Assembly: GCA_026389335.1 (NCBI GenBank)
Contig: JAPLIB010000014.1
Span: forward strand, 1 to 59,568
DNA length: 59,568 bases
Source: Cyanobacteriota bacterium
GTDB taxonomy: Bacteria > Cyanobacteriota > Cyanobacteriia > PCC-6307 > Cyanobiaceae
Reading direction: 5' to 3'
Positions 9,677-18,799 of the stretch are shown piece by piece (the first letter of the stretch is position 1; each line of letters begins with the position of its first letter). The notes under the pieces were generated by a model that searched no databases, had not been told where the DNA came from, and worked only from the letters and a program-made list of their open reading frames with translations. Position numbers and translations under genes: made by a program.

Positions 9677-9737
9677 GGTATGCAGCCGTCGTCACAAACA
9701 TGGGGATGTGCGCGACTGGCCATCCAAGCTGGGCGGA

Positions 9738-11381
9738 ATGATGCCGCCAGCCATGGCTCCTGCAGCCTCCCTTCCAGTCCCTGGCGAGCCGGTGCTGAAG
9801 ATCGCCGGCCTGTTGGTGCGCTATCCGGGGGCGGAGCAGCCCACCCTTGCTGGCCTCGACCTCAACCTGGCGGCCGGCGATCGCCTCGCCCTGGTGGGGC
9901 CCTCGGGTTGCGGCAAGAGCACCGTGGCCCGGGCTGTGTTGCAGCTGCTGCCGCCCGGCAGTACCTGCACGGGCGGCCTGGAGCTGGCGGGTCAGGATCC
10001 ACGCCAGCTCGATCGCGCTGCCCTGCGCCAGCTGCGTGGCGAGACGGTGGGCCTGGTCTTCCAGGATCCGATGACCCGACTCAACCCGCTGATGACGATC
10101 GGCGAGCATCTCGGCGACACCCTGGCCGCCCACAGGCCGGCCTGGAAACGCCGCCAGGTGCGCCAGCGGGCCCAGGAGCTGCTGGCTCGGGTGGGCATCG
10201 ATCCGGGCCGCTATGGCAGCTATCCCCACGAGTTCAGCGGCGGCATGCGCCAGCGCCTCGCCATCGCCCTGGCCATGGCCCTCAACCCGCCACTGGTGAT
10301 CGCGGATGAACCCACCACCAGCCTTGATGTCGCTGTCACCGTGCAGGTGATGACGGAACTGCGGGATCTCTGCGCCGAAGCCGGCAGTGCCTTGCTGCTG
10401 ATCAGCCACGACCTGGCCATGGCCGGCCGCTGGTGCGATCGCATCGGTGTGCTCGACGCCGGCCGCCTGGTGGAGGAGGCCCCCGCCGACCAGCTGCTCA
10501 CCACCCCCCGATCAGCCGTGGGCCGGCGGCTGGTGCAGGCCGCCCGCGAACGGGAAGGCAGCCGCAGCCAGCCGTCACCGCCATCGCCGCTGCTGCTCGA
10601 ACTCGACAACCTACGCAGTTGGCATGCCCTGCCCTCACCCCCCTGGCGGCAGCGCTGGCTCAAGGCCGTGGACGGCATCAGCCTGAAGCTGCATGAAGGC
10701 GAAACGGTCGGCCTGGTGGGGGCCTCCGGCTGCGGCAAGAGCAGCCTCTGCCGGGCCCTGATCGGCCTGGCGCCGGTGCGGGGCGGCGCCGTGCGACTCG
10801 AAGGCCAGGACCTGCGCCAGCTGCAGGGCCACCAGCTGGCGCAGGCTCGCCGCCGTATTCAGATGGTGTTTCAGGATCCGCTGGCCTGCCTCAATCCCCA
10901 GATGGTCGTGGGCGAAGCGGTGGCCGACCCGCTGCTGATCCATGGCCTGGCCAGCCGCCCCCAGGCGCGCGAGCAGGCCCGCGCCCAGCTGGCGGCCGTG
11001 GGCCTGGATCCGCCCGAAAGCTTCGAGAACCGGCTGCCGCGCCAGCTCTCGGGCGGCCAGCAGCAGCGGGTGGCGATCGCCCGCGCCCTGATCCTGCGGC
11101 CGCGGGTGCTGCTCTGCGACGAGAGCGTCAGCATGCTCGATGCCGAGGTGCAGGCGGAGGTGCTGGCCCTGCTGCGAAGCCTGCAGCGGCAGCTGGGGCT
11201 GGGATTGCTGTTCGTCACCCACGATCTGAGCGTCGCCAGCGGCTTCTGCCATCGGGTGCTGGTGCTGGAAGGGGGACGAATCGTCGAGGAGGGCCCTGGC
11301 GCCGAGCTGCTGCAGCACCCGCACGCCGCCATCACCCGCACGCTGGTGGAGGCCTGCCCGCGGCTGCCCGCACTCCACTGA
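9738..11381 (+). CDS. Fused double ABC ATPase, di/oligopeptide (DppD-DppF/YejF) type
   Basis: One polypeptide carries two ATP-binding cassettes of the peptide/nickel importer family. Cassette 1: Walker A GPSGCGKSTVAR, signature FSGGMRQRLAIA, Walker B LVIADEPTTSLD. Cassette 2: Walker A GASGCGKSSLCR, signature LSGGQQQRVAIA, Walker B LLCDESVSMLD. The usual DEPTSALD is altered in cassette 2 but the catalytic Glu is kept. It would energise an inner-membrane importer, but no permease or binding-protein gene is next to it, so partners must be elsewhere. Open frame extends back to 9561, inside relA/spoT; the ATG pair at 9738/9741 or the ATG at 9753 is a better start. Confidence 0.9.
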   Translation: MMPPAMAPAASLPVPGEPVLKIAGLLVRYPGAEQPTLAGLDLNLAAGDRLALVGPSGCGKSTVARAVLQLLPPGSTCTGGLELAGQDPRQLDRAALRQLRGETVGLVFQDPMTRLNPLMTIGEHLGDTLAAHRPAWKRRQVRQRAQELLARVGIDPGRYGSYPHEFSGGMRQRLAIALAMALNPPLVIADEPTTSLDVAVTVQVMTELRDLCAEAGSALLLISHDLAMAGRWCDRIGVLDAGRLVEEAPADQLLTTPRSAVGRRLVQAAREREGSRSQPSPPSPLLLELDNLRSWHALPSPPWRQRWLKAVDGISLKLHEGETVGLVGASGCGKSSLCRALIGLAPVRGGAVRLEGQDLRQLQGHQLAQARRRIQMVFQDPLACLNPQMVVGEAVADPLLIHGLASRPQAREQARAQLAAVGLDPPESFENRLPRQLSGGQQQRVAIARALILRPRVLLCDESVSMLDAEVQAEVLALLRSLQRQLGLGLLFVTHDLSVASGFCHRVLVLEGGRIVEEGPGAELLQHPHAAITRTLVEACPRLPALH

Positions 11382-11425
11382 TCCGCTCCATCGCCGAACC
11401 GTCGAGCTGCTGCCCCAACCAACCC

Positions 11426-12148
11426 ATGACCCGCGTCTTCAAAAAGGAACAGTTACGGCGTATCCGCAAGCGCCATCGGGGCTATGGCTATCAGCTGGTG
11501 GTGATCTCCCTGGTGCTTCTGGTGCAGCCCCTGGCCGTGGACTGGCCCCTGCTCACCTCCCTCAACTCGATCGTCCTGGCGCTGGTGATGATGATGTTCC
11601 TGACCCGCTACTCACCACTGCAGGTCCACAAACGCTGGCTGTACGGACTCGGTATCGGCGCCATCGTCTTCGAGACAATCTGGCTGGCTGCGCTGGCCAA
11701 CTCGCCAGCTCTGGCGAAGCATCTGACGATTCCCCATCTACTGATCTGGGCCACATTCATCACCTTTTTTCTAGTGCGTAAGGTGCGAACTCTGATGCTG
11801 GAACCCTATGTGACGCTGGGCGTCCTACTGGGGGCAGCGGCCGGCTATCTGCTGATCGGCTACCTCGGTGCCTTTCTGTTGCACAGCCTGTTCATCTTTC
11901 AGCCCTTGGCCTTCGATCTCAACTACCTGCCGGCGGGGATCAACCCGTTGACCGAACCGTTGCGGGCTTTTCCCTCAATGGTGACGGCCTCCTTCGAAGC
12001 ACTGACAACCGTGGGCAACGCGATCAGCAGGCCCGGTCATCTCCAGAGTCACATCGTCACCCTGATGATCACGATTCTGGGCCAGCTCTACGTGGCGGTG
12101 CTGATTGGCCTCGTGCTGGGCCGCTTTCACCAGCGCCTGCCGAAGTGA
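11426..12148 (+). CDS. Potassium-channel-like membrane protein with altered filter
   Basis: A 240-residue protein with a basic N-terminus (KKEQLRRIRKRHRGYGYQ) and about six hydrophobic spans. The last two enclose a pore-loop-like segment: AFPSMVTASFEALTTVGNAI, residues 181-200. In K+ channels of the Ion_trans_2 family this position reads TTVGYGD; here T194-T195-V196-G197 is kept but Tyr-Gly-Asp is replaced by Asn-Ala-Ile. It may conduct other ions, or be a non-conducting relative. It starts 44 bases after the ABC ATPase and ends 7 bases before the convergent DoxX-like gene. Confidence 0.65.
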   Translation: MTRVFKKEQLRRIRKRHRGYGYQLVVISLVLLVQPLAVDWPLLTSLNSIVLALVMMMFLTRYSPLQVHKRWLYGLGIGAIVFETIWLAALANSPALAKHLTIPHLLIWATFITFFLVRKVRTLMLEPYVTLGVLLGAAAGYLLIGYLGAFLLHSLFIFQPLAFDLNYLPAGINPLTEPLRAFPSMVTASFEALTTVGNAISRPGHLQSHIVTLMITILGQLYVAVLIGLVLGRFHQRLPK

Positions 12149-12155
12149 GAAGAGT

Positions 12156-12746
12156 TCAGAGCAGCGAGCGCAGCAGCTCGGCGATCACCAGGTTGTCGAG
12201 GGAGTACAGCCCGCCACCGGAGGTGATCAGCACCAGGCACATCACCACGTAGACGGCCGCCTTTTCCCAGCTGGGTGGTTCACCAATGCCCATCGGGCCG
12301 GCGTAGTCCCCCTCAGGGATCTGATACGGATCGGGAGCGATGAACGGAGTGCCGGAACTGATCTCCAGCACCATGGCGTAGGCCATCGACACCAGGATCG
12401 CCAGGGCCGCCAGGGGCGTGAGCAGGCCCGGAATCAGCGCAATCCCGGCACCCCACATCGAGGCGGCCGAGAGGAAGCAGAGCCATTGCGGCGTCTGCAT
12501 CGCCGTCGACCAAGTCTTGAGGTTACGCAGCTTCGGCCAGCCGTGACGGATGAAGGCCAACCCCACGAACAGCCGCAGCACCAGCAGGCCCAGGCCGGCC
12601 GCCAGAGAGGGGCCCGTAGGCACGAGCATGGTGACGATCTCGAGATCCATCGGTGAGCCGAACCGCAGGGGGATAGCCGGCACAACGTTGGCAGGGTTTC
12701 TGATCGGCTCAGCGAGCTGTTGGCCAGCCCTGAAGTTGATCGTCAT
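12156..12746 (-). CDS. DoxX-like membrane protein
   Basis: Four hydrophobic segments with the DoxX-type opening LLVLRLFVGLAFIRHGWPKLRN, then MWGAGIALIPGLLTPLAALAIL, MAYAMVLEIS and the C-terminal WEKAAVYVVMCLVLIT. DoxX/DoxD relatives are small inner-membrane proteins, some tied to quinone-linked thiosulfate oxidation or redox stress; the substrate here is unknown. The ATG at 12746 gives 196 residues. The ATG at 12650 (MDLEIVTMLV) starts nearer the family's usual N-terminus and may be the true start. Neither has a clear Shine-Dalgarno. Confidence 0.75.
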   Translation of the reverse strand: MTINFRAGQQLAEPIRNPANVVPAIPLRFGSPMDLEIVTMLVPTGPSLAAGLGLLVLRLFVGLAFIRHGWPKLRNLKTWSTAMQTPQWLCFLSAASMWGAGIALIPGLLTPLAALAILVSMAYAMVLEISSGTPFIAPDPYQIPEGDYAGPMGIGEPPSWEKAAVYVVMCLVLITSGGGLYSLDNLVIAELLRSLL

Positions 12747-13182
12747 GGCGTGACTCGCGGTGACGACAGACAGGGGCGAAGCTGCCTGGCTTCGTGGCGG
12801 AGACGTCGATGAAGCAGAGGTGCCTGAAAGCTCCTGCCCGGATCAGAGCGTTCGGAGTCCGTGCAAGCCAGGGCGACTCCAAGACGAAGAAACCTGACCA
12901 ACCCGGCATGTCAGGCGCCACCTCAGACACAACTGCCGCTACCGCCGTTCTCCCGTCTCAGGGGGTCAGGATATGGCTGAGCGTCCACAGCACAGGATGA
13001 GAGCCTTCCACGCTCGCCAAACCACAGATGGGCCCCGGTGAAACCCGGGGAAGCGGGCACGCAGACAGGCGAGCCGACATTCCAGCGCCACCCAACCCGG
13101 CGGGCCGGTGCACGGGCGAAACCCCGGCTGGGGGCCATCATTCCGGTAAGGGATCTGCTGCCCCCTCCCCAGAGCCAACACC
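12747..13182. other. Divergent intergenic region, nothing recognised
   Basis: Lies between the divergent DoxX-like and glgX genes, so it should hold both promoters. No clear -10/-35 pair, RNA gene or protein-like frame was seen. Confidence 0.4.
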
Positions 13183-15270
13183 ATGACCTCAAGCACGGCC
13201 GCCCTGCCGTCCCCAGGAAGCAGTGCCCCCCTGGGGGCCACGGTCTGCGAGGGCGGTGTCAACTTCAGCCTCTATGCCCGCCGAGCCACGGCGGTGGAGC
13301 TCTGCCTGTTCGAGGGCGTCAGCGACGCCGTACCCAGCCGGCGCGTCGTCCTCGACCCCGCCCAGTACCGCACCGGCGATTACTGGCATTGCCGCGTCGC
13401 GGAGATCGGGCCTGGCCAGCTCTATGGCTGGCGGGTGGAGGGGCCGCAGCAGCCGGAACTGGGCCTGCGCTTCGATCCAGCCAACCTGCTGCTCGATCCC
13501 CATGGGCTCGCCCTGGCGGTGCCGCCGGGCTATGGGCGAGCCCCGGGCCGCAGCAGCGCCGGCGACTGGGGCACGGCGATGAAAAGTGTGGTGGCCGATC
13601 CGCTCGCCTACGACTGGGAAGGGGATCGCCCCCTGCGCCGGCCCGCACGCGAAACCGTGATCTACGAGCTGCATGTGCGCGGCTTCACGGCCCACCCCAG
13701 TGCCGGGCTGCCAGCGGAGCAGGCCGGCACCTACCGGGGCCTGATCAGCAAGATCCCCTACCTGCAGGATCTAGGCATCACGGCGGTGGAGCTGCTGCCG
13801 GTGTTCGCCTTCGATCCGCTGGCGGCTCCCAGCGGCCATCGCAACTACTGGGGCTACCAACCCGTCTCCTTCTTCGCACCCCACCCGGGCTACGCCTGCA
13901 GCAGCGATCCGCTCGGCGTGATCGATGAGTTCCGCGATCTGGTCAAGGCCCTGCACCGGGCCGGCATCGAAGTGATTCTCGATGTGGTGTTCAACCACAC
14001 CGCCGAAGGTGATGCCGCGGGGCCCGCTTTCTGCTTCCGGGGCCTGGCGGACGGCGACTACTACCTGCAGGACGACGTTGGCACCTACATCGACGACACC
14101 GGCTGCGGCAACACCTTCAACGCCAATCACCCGGCCGTACGGCGCCTGATCCGCCAGAGCCTGCGCCACTGGGTGCAGCATCTGCATGTGGATGGCTTTC
14201 GCTTTGATCTGGCCTCGGTGCTGGACCGGGACCAGACGGGAAAGCCCACACCCCTCTCGCCGATCCTCTGGGACATCGACACCGATCCGGTGCTGGCTGG
14301 CACCAAGCTGATCGCCGAGGCCTGGGATGCCGCCGGCCTCTATCAGGTGGGCAGCTTCGTGGGCGACAACTGGCAAGAGTGGAACGGCCGCTTCCGCGAC
14401 GACGTCCGCCGCTTCATCAAGGGCGATGGGGGCCTGGCGGCCAGCGTCAGCCAGCGGCTGATCGGCAGCCCTGACATCTACGGCCACAAGCAACGGGAGG
14501 CCGAGGCGAGCGTCAACTTCATCACCTGCCACGACGGCTTCACCCTGGCCGATCTGGTCAGCTACGACAGCAAGCACAACGAGGCCAATGGCGAGGACAA
14601 TCGCGACGGCAGCGACGACAACGCCAGCTGGAACTGCGGCAGCGAAGGCGCCACGGACGATCCAGAAGTGCTGGCCCTGCGGGCCCGCCAGAGCCGCAAT
14701 TTGCTGGCCTTCCTGTTGCTGGCGATCGGCACACCGATGCTGGCCATGGGCGATGAAATCGGCCGCAGCCAGCAGGGCAACAACAACGCCTATGCCCAGG
14801 ACAGCCCCCTCAGCTGGCTCGACTGGTCGCTGCTGGAGCGCAACGTCGACCTGCATCGTTTCGTGCGCGAGCTGATCGCCTACCGCCGCCGCCGCGATGT
14901 GGTGATCAACGAACGCAGCCTCAGCCTCTGCGACCTGGTGCAGCGCCATCAGCTGAGCTGGCATGGCGTTGAGCCGAACCAGCCCGACTGGAGCGACTCC
15001 TCCCGCTCGTTCGCCGTAACAATCACCAGCATCGACCACCAGTTCCGCTGGCACGCCATGGTCAACGCCTGGTGGCAACCGCTGACCTTCCGACTGCCGT
15101 CCGCCGATGGGGGCCAGCGGCACTGGCACCGCTGGATCGACACATCCCTGGCCAGCCCGGAGGACATCGTGCCCTGGGTCAGCGCCCCGGCACTGGAGGG
15201 AGACACCTACACCGTGGGACCCCGTTCGATCGTGGCGCTGATCGTCGGACTGGCCGGAACAGACGCCTGA
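13183..15270 (+). CDS. glgX: Glycogen debranching enzyme GlgX (isoamylase family, GH13)
   Basis: Hydrolyses alpha-1,6 branch points of glycogen in the cytosol. The 695 residues contain an N-terminal CBM48-like domain (LGATVCEGGVNFSLYARRA...VELCLF) and a GH13 barrel with the four conserved regions: VILDVVFNHTAEG, DGFRFDLASVL (nucleophile Asp), KLIAEAWDAAG (acid/base Glu) and NFITCHDGFTL (third acidic residue). The insert NEANGEDNRDGSDDNASWNCG is typical of GlgX/isoamylases. The start MTSSTAALPSP lies directly before the CBM48 domain. It appears monocistronic. Confidence 0.95.
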   Translation: MTSSTAALPSPGSSAPLGATVCEGGVNFSLYARRATAVELCLFEGVSDAVPSRRVVLDPAQYRTGDYWHCRVAEIGPGQLYGWRVEGPQQPELGLRFDPANLLLDPHGLALAVPPGYGRAPGRSSAGDWGTAMKSVVADPLAYDWEGDRPLRRPARETVIYELHVRGFTAHPSAGLPAEQAGTYRGLISKIPYLQDLGITAVELLPVFAFDPLAAPSGHRNYWGYQPVSFFAPHPGYACSSDPLGVIDEFRDLVKALHRAGIEVILDVVFNHTAEGDAAGPAFCFRGLADGDYYLQDDVGTYIDDTGCGNTFNANHPAVRRLIRQSLRHWVQHLHVDGFRFDLASVLDRDQTGKPTPLSPILWDIDTDPVLAGTKLIAEAWDAAGLYQVGSFVGDNWQEWNGRFRDDVRRFIKGDGGLAASVSQRLIGSPDIYGHKQREAEASVNFITCHDGFTLADLVSYDSKHNEANGEDNRDGSDDNASWNCGSEGATDDPEVLALRARQSRNLLAFLLLAIGTPMLAMGDEIGRSQQGNNNAYAQDSPLSWLDWSLLERNVDLHRFVRELIAYRRRRDVVINERSLSLCDLVQRHQLSWHGVEPNQPDWSDSSRSFAVTITSIDHQFRWHAMVNAWWQPLTFRLPSADGGQRHWHRWIDTSLASPEDIVPWVSAPALEGDTYTVGPRSIVALIVGLAGTDA

Positions 15271-15384
15271 CCCTCCACAAACACTTGCGGGCAGGCCATC
15301 CATACGCAGTCCGGCCGCGCCCGGCCTGGACATGCACGCGCCGTTGGTCAGCGTCCGCGAACAAATGGCAGCAAATCATTCAAA

Positions 15385-15430
15385 CCATCGCATATGATTA
15401 GATGTATTATTAAAATCCTCGCAGGGGCTT
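15385..15430 (+). promoter_or_regulatory. Putative AT-rich promoter region before the SDR gene
   Basis: An AT-rich block stands out from GC-rich surroundings and contains TATGAT (15393-15398) and TATTAT (15405-15410), either of which could be a -10 element. No good -35 is visible. A purine-rich GCAGGGG lies before the GTG start at 15434. It would drive the three-gene operon that follows. Confidence 0.35.
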
Positions 15431-15433
15431 TCT

Positions 15434-16240
15434 GTGACTAGCACCAATCCATACTACGGCCAAATGCTCACCAACCTCCTGCAGGGAAAGGTGGCAATCG
15501 TGACAGGTGGTAACAGTGGCATCGGCAAGGCCATTGTTCAGACCCTCGCTGAACAAGGAGCCAAAGTCGTCATCGACTACCGCTCCCATCCCGAGGCAAC
15601 CGAAGAGCTGGAACAGGAGATCGGCAGCTACGGCGGCGCCTGCTTCGGGGTCCAAGCCGATGTCTCAAAACTGGAAGACCTGCAACGGTTGATTGACGCA
15701 GCAGTGGCGCAATACGGCAGGCTTGACGTCATGATTAACAATGCAGGCGTCGAAACACGCACCTCGATCCTAGACACCACTCCCGAACAGTACGACAAAG
15801 TTCTGGATATCAATCTTCGCGGCGTCTTCTTTGCTACTCAATATGCAGCCAAGCAAATGATCAGCCAGGGTGGAGGCGGAAGAATCATCAACATTTCCTC
15901 CGTCCATGAAGATTGGCCGATGCCGAACAATACCGCCTACTGCCTCTCTAAAGGAGGCATGCGCATGCTTACCCGTACCGCCGGAGTGGAACTGGCACCG
16001 CACGGCATCACGATGGTCAATGTTGGCCCGGGAGCCGTAGCCACGCCGATCAACGATTCAACCCTCAACAATCCTGAGTTGCTGGCAAAGTTGAACGCTG
16101 CCATTCCCATGGGCCGAATGGCACAGCCCGCTGAGATTGCGTCGGTTGTCGGTTTCCTGGCCAGCGATGCGGCCAGCTACATCACCGCCACCAGCATCTT
16201 CGCTGATGGCGGCATCATGCAAAGCAGCCCGGGCCTCTGA
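15434..16240 (+). CDS. SDR-family dehydrogenase, glucose 1-dehydrogenase-like
   Basis: Classical short-chain dehydrogenase of 268 residues: cofactor motif VTGGNSGIGKAI, NNAG, the catalytic Ser in NISSVHEDWP and the Tyr-x3-Lys in AYCLSKGG. SSVHE...P followed by the YxxSKGG motif resembles glucose 1-dehydrogenases that oxidise beta-D-glucose to gluconolactone with NAD(P)+. An oxidoreductase for another polyol or sugar cannot be excluded. The GTG at 15434 follows a purine-rich site; the ATG at 15464 is an alternative. The MFS gene starts 5 bases after its stop. A gluconolactonase-like gene lies in the same neighbourhood, which supports the glucose assignment. Confidence 0.8.
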   Translation: MTSTNPYYGQMLTNLLQGKVAIVTGGNSGIGKAIVQTLAEQGAKVVIDYRSHPEATEELEQEIGSYGGACFGVQADVSKLEDLQRLIDAAVAQYGRLDVMINNAGVETRTSILDTTPEQYDKVLDINLRGVFFATQYAAKQMISQGGGGRIINISSVHEDWPMPNNTAYCLSKGGMRMLTRTAGVELAPHGITMVNVGPGAVATPINDSTLNNPELLAKLNAAIPMGRMAQPAEIASVVGFLASDAASYITATSIFADGGIMQSSPGL

Positions 16241-16244
16241 CCCA

Positions 16245-17480
16245 ATGCTGTCTCCACAAACAACCCAGCCCCAAGGGCAGGACGACCACGGCAAAGAGCA
16301 GAAAATTCTGCTCCTTGCCGGTGTCATGCAGGGTGTGGCACTGGTTACCTTCCCAGCCATCAGCACTGTTCTCACCGGAAGTGATGGCTTTGGGCTATCC
16401 AGCAGTTCCTACGGCTTGATCTTTCTGCCCCAGGTGATTGCAGCCATCGCTTCATCCTTCCTCGGGGGGCAGGTCGCCCAACGCCTGGGCTCCAAGAACA
16501 TACTGATGCTGGGTCTGGGCTCGGATGCCCTGGCTATGGCGGTGCTGCTGCTCAGCGCTTTGGTGATGCATCAACAGGCCCTGAGCCTGCCCCTACTGCT
16601 GATCGCTACGGCGCTGATGGGCTTTGGTTTTGGCGGGGTCGTGCCTCTGCTGAACACCTATATGGCAGCCTTCCAGCCCGAGCGTATCGACCAGGCTGTC
16701 CTGACGCTCAATGCCTTGCTCGGACTGGGGACCGCCCTGGCACCCGCCCTTGCGGCCCTGGTGGTCGGACCGGGAATCTGGTGGGTCCTCCCGCTTCTGG
16801 TACTGCTGGCAGCACTCCTGTTGCTATGGGGCTGCAGCCGCCTGCCGCTGCTCATGCCCGATGCAAAGCCCAGCACGGCTGCCACCATCGAGCCGAGCCG
16901 CCGTCAGGGGGCACCGCTGATGGTGTTTCTGGTTGTTGCGGCCCTCTATGGGCTGAACGAAACACTCAACGGCAACTGGGCCAGCCTGATGATGTCCCGC
17001 AGCCTGGACAGTGCTCCGCAACAGGCAGCCCTTGCCCTCACCCTGTTCTGGGCAATGGTCACAGCGGGACGTCTGTTCTTTGCACGCTTCGCAAGCATCT
17101 TCCCGCCAAGACTTCTGTTAGTTGGCCTTCCAGGGCTGTTGGCAGTTGTGTTCCTCGGCATCAGTCGCCTGTCCCCCGGCGAAACCACCGCTGGCCTTGT
17201 TCTGTTTGCCCTGGCAGGCGTGGGCTGCTCTGCACTGCTCCCCTTGATCATCAGCTTTGGCGAGCAACAACTACCCCAGCTGGGTCAATCAGCGGCAGGA
17301 ATCCTGATCGCTCTCTATCAGTTGGGATACGGCCTTGCTGCATTTGGCGGAGGTGCCCTGCAGGAATCTCTACATCTGCCGATGCAATCCCTGTTCGGTT
17401 GGGGTGCTCTTCTCGCCTTGCTTCAGGCCCTGATCTCCTTCCCAATAAGTATCGGCGCCCGGGGCAGGCTTCGCGCCTGA
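16245..17480 (+). CDS. MFS transporter
   Basis: About 411 residues with 12 hydrophobic segments in two halves joined by a polar loop (PDAKPSTAATIEPSRRQGAP). The QVAQRLGSKN loop is a variant of the MFS motif between helices 2 and 3. The FGFGGVVPLLNTYMA and NETLNGNWASLMMSR segments resemble sugar/fucose-permease-like members (compare E-x4-NW). It may move sugars or their oxidation products across the inner membrane. The frame extends further upstream inside the SDR gene, but the ATG at 16245, directly after that gene's stop, is the sensible start. Followed by the beta-rich protein after one base. Confidence 0.85.
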   Translation: MLSPQTTQPQGQDDHGKEQKILLLAGVMQGVALVTFPAISTVLTGSDGFGLSSSSYGLIFLPQVIAAIASSFLGGQVAQRLGSKNILMLGLGSDALAMAVLLLSALVMHQQALSLPLLLIATALMGFGFGGVVPLLNTYMAAFQPERIDQAVLTLNALLGLGTALAPALAALVVGPGIWWVLPLLVLLAALLLLWGCSRLPLLMPDAKPSTAATIEPSRRQGAPLMVFLVVAALYGLNETLNGNWASLMMSRSLDSAPQQAALALTLFWAMVTAGRLFFARFASIFPPRLLLVGLPGLLAVVFLGISRLSPGETTAGLVLFALAGVGCSALLPLIISFGEQQLPQLGQSAAGILIALYQLGYGLAAFGGGALQESLHLPMQSLFGWGALLALLQALISFPISIGARGRLRA

Positions 17481-17481
17481 G

Positions 17482-18330
17482 ATGATTCACATCGACTATA
17501 GGTTGCTGACGCTGGTCTGCTGTTGTGTTTCTACAATTGCGCCTGCGGCCCATGCTGAAGCGCTGAATGCCGCACTGCATCTGGGGCCGGTACAGATGCT
17601 GAAGCTCGTCATTCCGCAACCGCTGGCATCGACCCGAGTTGAGTATGCCTATGTTCAACCTCTCCACCAGGGACATGCTGACAGGCTCTTTGTTGATGCC
17701 AAGCCATTTGCTGAGTTTCGACCTCTGTCAGGCTCCGGGAATGGCGTTCCATTCTTTCAAGCAACAGGTCAGAGCACACGCATCGGCTATCGACGCTTGG
17801 TTGACGGCGGCTCAGCGCTCTGGGGCGTGAGCGGCGGTTACGACAGCCTCTGGCAACAAGGTTCGTACTATCAGCAGATTGGAGCCGGACTAGAGATCAA
17901 ACGGCGTGACTTTGAAGTTGTCGCAACCGCTTCGTTGCCTTTGCAGGTCCAGGACAGCTCAACCAACGGCCAGGTACCCCTCGCAGCACTGAACCTACAG
18001 GTATCACTGCCCACCGGAGTCAAGGGCCTGGACTTTGAACCACGGATATATACGGTCGGCAGCCGGGAGACCGGCACAGTGATTGGAACCCAAATGCAAT
18101 TCACCTATGCGACATCACAATCATCCAGTGCCACAATTTCATGCAACTACGACGCATTAGGCGGCGTCAGCGGCTCGTTGACACTTCAGATCCTGTTCCC
18201 ACAGTTCTCCAAACAATCTAGCCATAAGGGAATTGATCCAGCCCTGATTGGTAGTTTCACAGGGCCGATCGGCAACAATGGCTCAAGAGTTATTCGACTC
18301 AATGACAGTGTACCGGCAATCGGCAACTGA
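17482..18330 (+). CDS. Exported beta-rich protein, possible outer-membrane barrel
   Basis: 282 residues with a signal peptide (MIHIDYRLLTLVCCCVSTIAPAAHA, cut before EALNA). The remainder is made of alternating strands with Gly and Tyr: GYRRLVDGGSALWGVSGGYD, YYQQIGAGLEIKRRDFEVVA and TASLPLQ. This pattern resembles the beta-domain of inverse autotransporters and related barrels. The gene directly follows the MFS stop, so the three genes probably form one operon in which this protein might be the outer-membrane pore. No C-terminal aromatic barrel signature is obvious, so the barrel assignment is tentative. Confidence 0.65.
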   Translation: MIHIDYRLLTLVCCCVSTIAPAAHAEALNAALHLGPVQMLKLVIPQPLASTRVEYAYVQPLHQGHADRLFVDAKPFAEFRPLSGSGNGVPFFQATGQSTRIGYRRLVDGGSALWGVSGGYDSLWQQGSYYQQIGAGLEIKRRDFEVVATASLPLQVQDSSTNGQVPLAALNLQVSLPTGVKGLDFEPRIYTVGSRETGTVIGTQMQFTYATSQSSSATISCNYDALGGVSGSLTLQILFPQFSKQSSHKGIDPALIGSFTGPIGNNGSRVIRLNDSVPAIGN

Positions 18331-18502
18331 AGCATTCAGCCAGAGGCAGGTGCACCAGACCAATACAAGCGATGGATCGAAAGCCAAGGCTCAGCAAAAC
18401 AATCTGGCAGGTCCTTCTCTCGCATTTCCAGCAAGCATGCACAAGGCAGCCCAGAGAGCTAGCCATGCCCGAAAGTAAGGCCACCTCAACGCAGGAGCCA
18501 AC

Positions 18503-18799
18503 ATGACTGCACCACACACGCAGCAGTTTCAGCAGGCTCTGAACAGTGTCACAACAGTCGATTTAGCATCCGGATCGACAAAACTCTTGGGGGAATACCC
18601 AATCAGTCCCGATGACGAGCTCACCGATGACCAGGATCGCCACCCCGCAAGCCTGGAGTCAGATCAGCTCAAGGGCATCGAGATTCTCCAGGACGACGCT
18701 CAACCGAATCGCTCAGGGCTCAGCCATCGTCCGCACGGGCACCAAACCACGGGTATTCAACTTCACCGCCCAGATGCTGTCACTGGAGCCAATGAATAG
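18503..18799 (+). CDS. Doubtful small ORF overlapping the gluconolactonase end
   Basis: An ATG follows a good AGGAG ribosome site (18491-18495). The first 40 residues (MTAPHTQQFQQALNSV...) look protein-like, but the rest runs antisense to the 3' end of the gluconolactonase gene and reads like a shadow frame. It may be the 5' end of a truncated gene. No family recognised. Confidence 0.25.
   Translation: MTAPHTQQFQQALNSVTTVDLASGSTKLLGEYPISPDDELTDDQDRHPASLESDQLKGIEILQDDAQPNRSGLSHRPHGHQTTGIQLHRPDAVTGANE

Noticed and set aside
12709..12930. Small minus-strand ORF upstream of the DoxX-like gene
   Set aside because: No protein-like composition or start signal; it overlaps the DoxX-like 5' end in another frame.
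13771..15333. 520-codon minus-strand open frame
   Set aside because: Antisense to glgX; no domain; explained by high GC at third positions.
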